From Flammeovirga yaeyamensis (lineage in GTDB: Bacteria; Bacteroidota; Bacteroidia; Cytophagales; Flammeovirgaceae), in the NCBI RefSeq assembly GCF_018736045.1, contig NZ_CP076132.1:1845501-1909500 (forward strand): DNA of 64,000 nt. The letters are read 5' to 3'. The notes beneath the pieces were generated by a model. That model saw only the letters and a program-made list of their open reading frames with translations. It made no database searches and was not told the DNA's origin. Made by a program: the position numbers and the translations under genes. Shown here one piece after another: positions 52,083-61,648 of the stretch; the stretch's first letter is position 1, and every line of letters begins with the position of its first letter.

Positions 52083-53219
52083 TTGACTGAAAATACTTTC
52101 TCGATGACCGCCAAAACATTTTTTGGTTTAGAAGAGGTCTTAAAACAAGAATTGATCAATATTGGAGCATCAAAAGTAAAAGCGGGTAGACGTGCCGTTA
52201 CTTTTGAAGGTGATCTTGAAATAATGTATAAAGCCAATTTACATTGTCGTACGGCATTAAAAATCTTGATGCCAATTAAAGAGTTTAATGCACGTAATGA
52301 AAATGATTTATACGAGAAAGTAAAGAAAGTCAATTGGGCAAAATATATTGATAAAGACGGTACTTTCGCTGTCGATTCTACCGTATGGTCAGACTCTTTC
52401 AGACATTCTAAATATGTAGCCTTAAAAACAAAGGATGCTATTGCCGATCATTTTATGGAGGTGTTTAGAAGAAGACCAAACGTAAAAATTAAGAATCCCG
52501 ATATTCAGGTACATATTCATATTTCTCAGCAAAACTGTATTCTATCTTTAGATAGTTCTGGTGAGGCATTGAATAGAAGAGGATACCGTTCTGAACAAAA
52601 AGCAGCACCTTTGAACGAGGTTCTTGCAGCAGGACTTATCTTAATGACAGGGTGGAAAGGTGATCGTCCTTTCTTGGATCCAATGTGTGGTTCAGGTACG
52701 ATAATCGTCGAAGCAGCAATGATCGCTTCAAACACACCTCCAGGTTTAAAAAGAAAGTTTGCCTTTATGAACTGGCCAAAATATGATAGAAGACTTTGGA
52801 ATCAGATATTCAGGGATGCTAAAAGAGCAATTAAAGAAATTGATGTTCCAATCGTAGGTTCAGATATCGATAGGAGTGCTATTGAAATAGCTATGGCCAA
52901 TGCGGGTCGTTCGGGATTAGACGAAGATCTTAGAATTTCTAAGCAAAGTTTCTTCGATAGAAAATCGATTGGTGAGAACGGTATCATTATTTGTAACCCA
53001 CCTTATGGAGAAAGAATCGGTAAAGACATCGAAGAACTTTATAAAAATATGGGCGACAAGCTGAAGCAGGACTTCTCAGGCTACGATGCATGGATCTTCT
53101 CTGGTAATATGGGAGCGTTAAAACATGTTGGGCTACGACCTAGTAAAAGAATAGAACTATACAATGGTGCAATCGAATGTAGGTTGGCCAAATACGAAAT
53201 GTACAGAGGTACAAAATAA
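52083..53219 (+). CDS. THUMP-domain class I RNA methyltransferase (RlmL-like N-terminal type)
   Basis: The 378 residues comprise an N-terminal ferredoxin-like/THUMP region (about 1-165) and a Rossmann methyltransferase with the SAM motif DPMCGSGTIIVEAA and the catalytic NPPYGERI. It resembles the guanine-N2 methyltransferase half of RlmL (23S rRNA). The frame has no ATG before 52104. I keep the TTG at 52083 because the seven extra residues continue the pattern of the domain start. The ATG at 52104 is the alternative. Confidence 0.9.
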   Translation: MTENTFSMTAKTFFGLEEVLKQELINIGASKVKAGRRAVTFEGDLEIMYKANLHCRTALKILMPIKEFNARNENDLYEKVKKVNWAKYIDKDGTFAVDSTVWSDSFRHSKYVALKTKDAIADHFMEVFRRRPNVKIKNPDIQVHIHISQQNCILSLDSSGEALNRRGYRSEQKAAPLNEVLAAGLILMTGWKGDRPFLDPMCGSGTIIVEAAMIASNTPPGLKRKFAFMNWPKYDRRLWNQIFRDAKRAIKEIDVPIVGSDIDRSAIEIAMANAGRSGLDEDLRISKQSFFDRKSIGENGIIICNPPYGERIGKDIEELYKNMGDKLKQDFSGYDAWIFSGNMGALKHVGLRPSKRIELYNGAIECRLAKYEMYRGTK

Positions 53220-53231
53220 ATGAGATATGAA

Positions 53232-53260
53232 AAAAGGGAAGCGTTTTGCTTCCCTTTTAT
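53232..53260 (+). terminator. Terminator of the methyltransferase gene
   Basis: An 11-bp stem (AAAAGGGAAGC / GCTTCCCTTTT) with a 5-base loop carries its U-run in the closing arm. Confidence 0.88.
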
Positions 53261-53264
53261 TTAT

Positions 53265-53306
53265 AACCTGATTTCGATGAATAATATTTTTCGTCGAAAT
53301 CAGGTT
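53265..53306. repeat. 13-bp perfect inverted repeat between convergent genes
   Basis: AACCTGATTTCGA and TCGAAATCAGGTT are perfectly complementary with a 16-base loop. Neither side has a strong U-run. It lies between the methyltransferase and a lipoprotein gene and may terminate the latter. Confidence 0.6.
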
Positions 53307-53321
53307 TATAGTGAATTAGGA

Positions 53322-53960
53322 TTATTTTCCTTCAATTTTGATCACTTGAACTTTAACATCTTTTTCTTCTGCACCAAAGTTCTCATCTAATTCTTTTTTG
53401 ATGGTCTTTTGAACTTCTTTGCCATCTTCAAGGATCACATCAGCTTTAATAACGACATCTTGATTCTCGATTTGAACATCAATAGTTTTAATATTTTTGA
53501 TGTTCTGTCCATGTTCCTTTTCTATTTCTTCAGAAATTTCTTTTTCAAAACCTTCATCAGAAATAAACATTCCTTTTTTAGGAGAAATCTCTTCGCCATC
53601 ATCAGATTTCCAAGTAAACGTATTTTCCTCATCAGATAAATTAATCGTTGTATTTGATGCTGAATTCATTGCCTTTACAAAGTCTTCTTTGGCTAGAGTA
53701 ATTGTTTTTTCTTCTTTTTTACCTTCTTTATTAGTGATCGAAGCTGTTACCTCAAATTGATCATCATTGATATTAATATCTTTGATTTCATAATCAACTA
53801 TATCAGCACCAAATGCTTCTAGCATTTTCTCGCTTTTTTGTACATCAACATCTTTCTTGATGACAATATGTTTTTCAACTTTCTTTTCAGATTTTTCTTG
53901 ACAAGAAACGAATAAAGAAAAGGTAATTATTAGAGTAAGTACAGTCTTTAAATATGTCAT
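53322..53960 (-). CDS. Acidic/basic helical lipoprotein of unknown function
   Basis: The 212 residues have a lipoprotein signal (lipid Cys20, FVSC) and a mature part very rich in Lys and Glu with strand repeats around KEGKKEEKTITLAKEDF and DGKEVQKTIKKEL, which look like two or three related units. It is monocistronic. I recognise no family. Confidence 0.7.
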   Translation of the reverse strand: MTYLKTVLTLIITFSLFVSCQEKSEKKVEKHIVIKKDVDVQKSEKMLEAFGADIVDYEIKDININDDQFEVTASITNKEGKKEEKTITLAKEDFVKAMNSASNTTINLSDEENTFTWKSDDGEEISPKKGMFISDEGFEKEISEEIEKEHGQNIKNIKTIDVQIENQDVVIKADVILEDGKEVQKTIKKELDENFGAEEKDVKVQVIKIEGK

Positions 53961-54097
53961 AGCGGAAGTCGTAAATAACTTTTAGAAAACAAATATTCAT
54001 TTTGAAATATTTGTAAAGCAAAGTTACAAAAAAGCATAACTAGACCTTAGATTTTAAGGAATTTAACCTTAAACATTGTACTTATTTTCTTATTAAT

Positions 54098-55279
54098 TTA
54101 AACAACAGAAAGACTTGGCAGATTTTTATTCAATATCAGATGGTTATCGACTTTTAGCCAATTGTCTAATAGGTTAGCATAAATAGATCTAAAATCTACT
54201 TGATGTACCAAGTCTCCTCTGTATAATTCCTTCAAATTCGGACCCTCATTATACAATCCTGCCTTTTTTAGGTTTTCTCCGATGATGAACACATTATTTG
54301 CAGCACCATGGTCAGTTCCACCAGAAGCATTTTGTTTCACTCTTCTTCCAAATTCCGAAAAAGTAAGGATCACCGTGTCTTTAAAAGCATCGTTTTTCTT
54401 TAAGTCTTTAACGAATGCACTTACACAATCCGAGTAATCCTTAAGTAGACCATTCTGTTTGTTTTTCTGATTAGCGTGGGTGTCAAAACCACCCAAAGAA
54501 GCGTAATACACCTTAGTATCCATTCCAGAAACAATCATTTCGGCAATGCTTTTTAAATGATGTCCCAAGTTAGAATTAGGATAAGCACTGTTTGAGGAAT
54601 ACACCTTGCCATGATCAAATACATATTTAGCCGATTGATGTGCCTCCGCTAATGTTTTGTAAAGATACCCTTGATTATTTTCATTAAGATCCTCTTGTTC
54701 AGACAATGCGTTAAATTGATCTGATTTCAATTTAAAGTAAAGTGATTTAGAATCCTCTAAAGCCAATCCTTTGATATGCTTACCTTTCATAGCTAAAGAA
54801 AGAGTATTGTCCATTTCAATACCTTCTCTGGCAGAAGTACAATGCGAATCTAAGTAACGACCTAACCAACCAGTATTCAAATACTCATTTGTATCAGAAG
54901 CAGTGTGCCAAATATCCATACTTCTAAAGTGTGAACGGTTGGGGTTAGGGTACCCTACATTATTAATTACAGAAAGATAACCCTCATCGTATAAATCGGC
55001 TAACCCTTTCATTTGTCCATTCAGTCCCAAATCATTATCTAATTTTAGGACATCAGATTTTTGAATAGCAATTTGAGGTCTTGCCTTATAATAGGAGTCG
55101 TCTAAATAAGGAACGACGGTATTTAAACCATCATTTCCTCCAGAAAACTGTATCACCACTAATCTTTTTCCCTGATAAGGCGAGAAATCCTTACCCATTG
55201 TCTGTTGAAGAAAAAGAGGTGTAAACAAGGTGCCTGTGGTAAGCAATGATGTGCTTTTTAAAAAATCTCTTCTGTTCAT
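54098..55279 (-). CDS. DUF1501 family protein
   Basis: I start at the ATG with complement at 55277-55279, which follows the upstream stop with 2 bases between. The longer frame begins with TTG and overlaps that stop. The 393 residues begin NRRDFLKSTSLLTTGTLF, a Tat-like or Sec-like signal. The DUF1501 body contains QFSGGNDGLNTVVPY, LGGFDTHANQKNKQNG and FSEFGRRVKQNASGGTDHGAANN. These proteins are predicted hydrolases of the alkaline-phosphatase-like type. DUF1501 and DUF1800 genes are commonly paired, and here they are back to back. Confidence 0.92.
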   Translation of the reverse strand: MNRRDFLKSTSLLTTGTLFTPLFLQQTMGKDFSPYQGKRLVVIQFSGGNDGLNTVVPYLDDSYYKARPQIAIQKSDVLKLDNDLGLNGQMKGLADLYDEGYLSVINNVGYPNPNRSHFRSMDIWHTASDTNEYLNTGWLGRYLDSHCTSAREGIEMDNTLSLAMKGKHIKGLALEDSKSLYFKLKSDQFNALSEQEDLNENNQGYLYKTLAEAHQSAKYVFDHGKVYSSNSAYPNSNLGHHLKSIAEMIVSGMDTKVYYASLGGFDTHANQKNKQNGLLKDYSDCVSAFVKDLKKNDAFKDTVILTFSEFGRRVKQNASGGTDHGAANNVFIIGENLKKAGLYNEGPNLKELYRGDLVHQVDFRSIYANLLDNWLKVDNHLILNKNLPSLSVV

Positions 55280-55281
55280 AA

Positions 55282-56652
55282 TTAGCAAAGTTGATATTCT
55301 GGTAAGGATAATAATTGAATCATTCGATCTTTGAATGAAGAAAGCTGATGTTGATCAAGGTAGTTTTGAGCATCATCAGAAAGTTCACCTCGAATCATAA
55401 TATCGGCAAGTGTACATTTCTTTTCTTCTTCTTGATGCAAACCTTCCACTTTAGACCATTTGATATCGCCCTGAAACTTCCCTAACTTTTTCATTTTCCT
55501 TTTGTTCTCATTAGGGTTTACATCATAATCTTCTTTAAAGGCTATAGGTATTATGCCATTATTTAGAAGAATAGAGGGCAATCGTAATCGCATGGCCAAT
55601 CGACTACTATCAATCCAAGTCGTATCTCCAGGCCAACCTGCAACATTAGGAGGGAAGTAGAGTTCTTGTCCTAAGTTTCTTTGTAAGATCAGCCAAACTC
55701 TTTCACTTTTGGGTTGAAGATCAAAAGTGCGTTTTAACCCTACGATTAGCTCAATTGGGCTTTTGATTTTAGCACCAATCACATCATTACTATAAAACCA
55801 TTTTGATGTAAAAATATGGTGCATCAAAATAGAAATATCATAATTGTTATTATAAAATACAGAGGTAATTTCCTCTAGGTGTTTCTCGTTAATATCAGGA
55901 TGGACAAATTCTTTGTAGATTTTCTGACAGATGAATCGAGCACATTGTTTTTTCTCTAAAATCATCTCGATCACATCATCACCATCAAAGTTTCCAGTTT
56001 TTCCAAAGATGGTTTTTTCTCCTTTATCGTGTTGTCTTTCGTTAAAACGATAAGTACCATCTTTTTTATTCGACCATCCAGTAAAAGCTCTTGCAATTTC
56101 TTTTACATCATTCTCAGTATATTCTTGATCTCTCCCTAGTGTAAAAAGCTCGCACAACTCTCTTGCAAAATCCTCATTTGGCGATTTCTTTTTATTCTGA
56201 CGAAGATGAAGATACTTTATCATTGCAGCTGATTTAGCTACTTCAGTGACCAATGTTTTAAAACTCCCCAAAGAGTTCGATCTTAATACATTGGTATATT
56301 GAACGGCATCGTACGGGTTGACAATCCTACAAGCAAAGTGACCATGCCAAAAGAGTGTCATTTTTTCAATCAAAGGATCATTTCCAGTAGACATCTGATC
56401 GATCCAATGGATATTAATGTCTCTAGAAAGCTTACGCATTTCTTTTCTCATATCCATTTTTTCATCAGCAGACATTTGCATGTAATTCGATGAAAACTCG
56501 GGGAGATCAAACTCTAGTAACTCAGGATTTTTAATAGCAGTTAAAGGGGTGACCCAATCTTTATTATTTATTACCTCGTCGGCTTCTTTTTTATTCATTC
56601 CAAAGCCTGCTCTGGAGTACAGATGTAATAGTTTTCGATAATCTTTTCTCAT
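55282..56652 (-). CDS. DUF1800 family protein
   Basis: The 456 residues match DUF1800. Motifs seen are LYSRAGFGM at the start, WHGHFACRI, NEDFARELCELFTLG with EIARAFTGW, DGDDVI-type acidic segment and GWPGDTTWIDSSRLAMRL. No signal peptide is evident in this start. It is the upstream partner of the DUF1501 gene. The pair's function is unknown. Confidence 0.92.
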   Translation of the reverse strand: MRKDYRKLLHLYSRAGFGMNKKEADEVINNKDWVTPLTAIKNPELLEFDLPEFSSNYMQMSADEKMDMRKEMRKLSRDINIHWIDQMSTGNDPLIEKMTLFWHGHFACRIVNPYDAVQYTNVLRSNSLGSFKTLVTEVAKSAAMIKYLHLRQNKKKSPNEDFARELCELFTLGRDQEYTENDVKEIARAFTGWSNKKDGTYRFNERQHDKGEKTIFGKTGNFDGDDVIEMILEKKQCARFICQKIYKEFVHPDINEKHLEEITSVFYNNNYDISILMHHIFTSKWFYSNDVIGAKIKSPIELIVGLKRTFDLQPKSERVWLILQRNLGQELYFPPNVAGWPGDTTWIDSSRLAMRLRLPSILLNNGIIPIAFKEDYDVNPNENKRKMKKLGKFQGDIKWSKVEGLHQEEEKKCTLADIMIRGELSDDAQNYLDQHQLSSFKDRMIQLLSLPEYQLC

Positions 56653-56734
56653 TGCTTATAAGTAGTACTGTTTATTAATAGACAGTTAATCTACCCAATA
56701 AAACAGACAGAAAGAACATTTTAAGAAAAAATAA

Positions 56735-56765
56735 TTTGGGATTGCTTCCTTGATAGCTATTTTTG
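56735..56765 (+). promoter_or_regulatory. Bacteroidota promoter (TTTG-N19-TATTTTTG)
   Basis: TTTG (56735-56738), a 19-base spacer and TATTTTTG (56758-56765) fit the consensus closely. They lie 33 bases before the ATG at 56799 and overlap the TTG at 56763, which excludes that as a start. Confidence 0.65.
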
Positions 56766-56798
56766 GAGTATATTTTTAACAACTACCTCTTTATCATA

Positions 56799-57062
56799 AT
56801 GAGAAGAAATTTTAATGCAGCTGGAACATCTATTGAAGACCTGATTTCAGAAACAGAAAAACAATGTAATTACTTTAAAAGTAAAGTTTCCGCAAATAAG
56901 CTTGAAGTTGCTATTTTAACTCCTACTAATAAAGAGCCATTACCTGCTTTAGATGTAGCGAAAGTAATGGAAGTAATCACTAAACATTTTGCCGACGCTG
57001 AAATGGATTTCGATTTTGGCGAATGTCAAGGCAATGAGTACTGCGTAGAGGTAGCCTGGTAA
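56799..57062 (+). CDS. Small hypothetical protein upstream of the response regulator
   Basis: The 87-residue protein (start ATG 56799; the longer TTG start lies inside the promoter) contains a predicted helix-strand pattern and two Cys (QCNYF, GECQG). It shows no signal or membrane helix and I recognise no family. It is 33 bases before the sigma-54-type regulator and shares its promoter, so it may be a partner or regulator of that protein. Confidence 0.7.
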   Translation: MRRNFNAAGTSIEDLISETEKQCNYFKSKVSANKLEVAILTPTNKEPLPALDVAKVMEVITKHFADAEMDFDFGECQGNEYCVEVAW

Positions 57063-57095
57063 TTAAAAAATTTTTAAAAGTCTAATAGAAACAGA

Positions 57096-58256
57096 ATGCC
57101 AAAGAAAATTCTGATTATCGATGACGAAAAGAGTATCCGATATACACTTAGAGAAATCTTAGAATTCGAAAACTATGAAGTTGACGAAGCAAAAGATGGA
57201 GAAGAAGCATTGGAGAAATTGGTAGTCAATAATTATGACGTTGCACTTTGTGATGTTAAAATGCCTAAGAAAGACGGTATTGAAGTGCTCACTAAAGCTA
57301 TGGAAATGGGTAAAGCTCCCCAATTTATTATGATTTCTGCCCATGCAAACATCGATATAGCCGTAGATGCAACTAAAAAAGGTGCCTTTGATTTTATCTC
57401 GAAGCCGCCAGATTTAAATAGATTATTATTAGCAGTAAGAAATGCACTTGATAAAAACTCTTTAGTTCAAGAAACTAAGGTGTTGAAAAAACAAGTGGCT
57501 AAGAAATACGACATCATTGGTGAGTCTGCTCCAGTTCAGTTAATGAAGGATACTATCGAAAAGGTAGCTCCTACAGAAGCTAGAGTTTTGGTGACTGGAC
57601 CAAATGGTGCTGGTAAAGAATTGGTAGCACGTTGGATTCATGGTAAATCACCACGATCTAAACAACAATTGGTGGAGGTGAACTGTGCTGCAATTCCTTC
57701 TGAATTAATCGAATCTGAATTATTCGGTCACGAAAAAGGATCGTTTACTTCAGCACACAAGCAACGTATTGGTAAATTCGAACAAGCCAACGAAGGAACA
57801 CTATTCCTAGATGAGATTGGCGACATGAGTTTATCTGCTCAAGCAAAAGTGCTAAGAGCGTTACAAGAAAATAGAATCACTAGAGTAGGTGGCGATAAAG
57901 AAATTAAGGTAAATGTTCGTGTTGTTGCTGCAACAAACAAAGATCTTAAAGCCATGATCAAATCGGGTGATTTTAGAGAAGATTTGTACCACCGTTTGAG
58001 TGTTATTGTCATCAAGGTTCCATCATTATCTGATAGAAAAGACGATATTCCATTATTGGTGAAGAAATTCTTGAAAGATATTGCTGGTGAATACGGTAAA
58101 CCTGAGACTCAGATAACAGAAGAGGCTTTGGAAAAACTGAAAGAACCAGAGTGGACAGGTAATATTCGTGAACTTAGAAACGTAGTAGAAAGGTTAACGA
58201 TTATGAGTCCAACAGAGATAACAAAACAAGATGTTGAAATGTTTGCTTTCTTATAA
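57096..58256 (+). CDS. NtrC-type response regulator without HTH, with GSFTSA loop
   Basis: The 386 residues have a receiver domain (1-120, phospho-acceptor Asp53 in LCDVKMP) and an AAA+ sigma-54-interaction-type domain (about 140-380). Its Walker A is GPNGAGKE, its Walker B LFLDEIGDM, and an arginine finger region follows. The sigma-54 contact loop, GAFTGA in NtrC, reads GSFTSA here (residues 215-220). There is no C-terminal Fis-type helix-turn-helix, since the protein stops after the AAA+ lid (WTGNIRELRNVVERL ... DVEMFAFL). It may therefore act without specific DNA binding, or regulate something other than sigma-54. Related Bacteroidota proteins of similar length seem to exist, so it may be a lineage form. 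Confidence 0.92.
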   Translation: MPKKILIIDDEKSIRYTLREILEFENYEVDEAKDGEEALEKLVVNNYDVALCDVKMPKKDGIEVLTKAMEMGKAPQFIMISAHANIDIAVDATKKGAFDFISKPPDLNRLLLAVRNALDKNSLVQETKVLKKQVAKKYDIIGESAPVQLMKDTIEKVAPTEARVLVTGPNGAGKELVARWIHGKSPRSKQQLVEVNCAAIPSELIESELFGHEKGSFTSAHKQRIGKFEQANEGTLFLDEIGDMSLSAQAKVLRALQENRITRVGGDKEIKVNVRVVAATNKDLKAMIKSGDFREDLYHRLSVIVIKVPSLSDRKDDIPLLVKKFLKDIAGEYGKPETQITEEALEKLKEPEWTGNIRELRNVVERLTIMSPTEITKQDVEMFAFL

Positions 58257-58274
58257 GCAATCAAAATAAAATAT

Positions 58275-58313
58275 AGGCCGCCTTATTTAATAATAGAGCG
58301 GCCTGTTTTTTTT
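58275..58313 (+). terminator. Terminator of the response-regulator operon
   Basis: A 7-bp GC-rich stem (AGGCCGC / GCGGCCT) is followed by a run of eight T, 18 bases past the stop. Confidence 0.88.
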
Positions 58314-59433
58314 ATGAGTGAACCAATGGTTCTTTTTCTTCTTTCGACATCAAATACTCCTTTCGTTTCTTATTTAAATAGTGACGAATAGGTGTGTCCA
58401 CATATTTCATCATCAAATAGCCAAAGACCAAACTGATCATAATACTTATGCTGGAGATAAATAATTGATCGTCTATACTAACCGTTTTACTTTTGATGTA
58501 ATTTAGGAAGATAAATGCTCCCGAAATATGTGTCATGTACAATGGGTAGGATAAATCTCCCAAGAACTTACACCCTGATTCTAATGTGGAGTTCGTTTGA
58601 GCACCCGCTCCAATGGATAAGATCAGAGGGAATATTATCATTACAATAATTGACTCTGTAATCCAATCATTATTTACATGAGGGTAGAAGAAACAACCCA
58701 ATAAAAGGAGTAAAGGAAGGAATAATCCTAACTTATTCTTCCAAATCAAATTGAATTTGTAGACCACTAAGCCTGCGATAAAAGAGTAGGTTACTCTAAT
58801 AAATCCTCCCGTAAAAGTAGGGAAGTCCCATCCACTGTTGATCCATCCATCGGCATGTGCTTGATAAATCATAAATGCTCCAGCTACACTCAAAGAGGCT
58901 ACTAACCATTTTTTATTCATTCTCCACAATACAACTCCATACACAATACTGATGATGTACTCAAAGAATAGCGACCAAGCAGGGGAGTTGAAAGGGAATA
59001 ATGCATCCATTCTATAAGGAAGAATAGGTGTTGGAATAAGAAAGATTGAGCCTAAAAAGGAGATACTCATTTTATCCCACCCAACGGACCAAACGTCGGT
59101 AACAAAAGGATCTATTAAGTAGGCAATTAAGCCGATAATAGAACCTACAACAACCAACGGATGAAGTCGGATTAGACGGTTAATGAAAAAGTTTTTTACA
59201 CCAATTTCTTTCATTCTGTGATTGTAAGCATAAGCAACGACAAACCCAGAAAGACAAAAGAAGAAATCTACCGCTAGGTAACCATGACCAAGGATATTGG
59301 TCTCATAATCGTCTAAATAGACGAGCTCTAAGTAATGGAAAATAAGGATGATGATGGCAGCAACACCTCGGAGACCATCCAAAATATGGAAGTGAGGTTT
59401 GCTTTTCGAAATTAAGTTGGTTCGATTTAGCAT
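58312..59433 (-). CDS. Acyltransferase 3 family (OafA/YrhL-type) membrane protein
   Basis: The 373 residues have about ten membrane helices and the family start ILDGLRGVAAIIILIFHYLE with the conserved His, then YLAVDFFFCLSGFVVAYAY and the RLIRLHPLVVVG segment. These enzymes acylate surface polysaccharides or other envelope components. There is no SGNH extension. It stands alone on the minus strand with its 3' end overlapping the plus-strand terminator. Confidence 0.92.
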   Translation of the reverse strand: MLNRTNLISKSKPHFHILDGLRGVAAIIILIFHYLELVYLDDYETNILGHGYLAVDFFFCLSGFVVAYAYNHRMKEIGVKNFFINRLIRLHPLVVVGSIIGLIAYLIDPFVTDVWSVGWDKMSISFLGSIFLIPTPILPYRMDALFPFNSPAWSLFFEYIISIVYGVVLWRMNKKWLVASLSVAGAFMIYQAHADGWINSGWDFPTFTGGFIRVTYSFIAGLVVYKFNLIWKNKLGLFLPLLLLLGCFFYPHVNNDWITESIIVMIIFPLILSIGAGAQTNSTLESGCKFLGDLSYPLYMTHISGAFIFLNYIKSKTVSIDDQLFISSISIMISLVFGYLMMKYVDTPIRHYLNKKRKEYLMSKEEKEPLVHS

Positions 59434-61432
<1,999 letters not shown>

Positions 61433-61470
61433 TTGTCTCTTTCTGCATCAATTATTTGATGATAAGAAAG

Positions 61471-61502
61471 CCCGTTCAATATAAATTGATCGGGTTTTTT
61501 TA
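61471..61502 (+). terminator. Terminator of pgi
   Basis: CCCGTTCAAT pairs with ATTGATCGGG with one mismatch, followed by seven T. Confidence 0.85.
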
Positions 61503-61648
61503 TGTCTCGTATTACCAAATTTTTATCAGATAAATACTTACTTCTTGTATATTTTTTTGATTCGTTTTAATACAAACAAAAAAGTAGTAATTTGGTATAG
61601 CTTTTATCAATTGACTAAATTTAAAAAGGTTCTCAAGAACATCACTTT

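Noticed and set aside
56763..56798. TTG start for the small gene before the response regulator
   Set aside because: It overlaps the -7 box of a near-consensus promoter. The ATG at 56799 fits the transcript.
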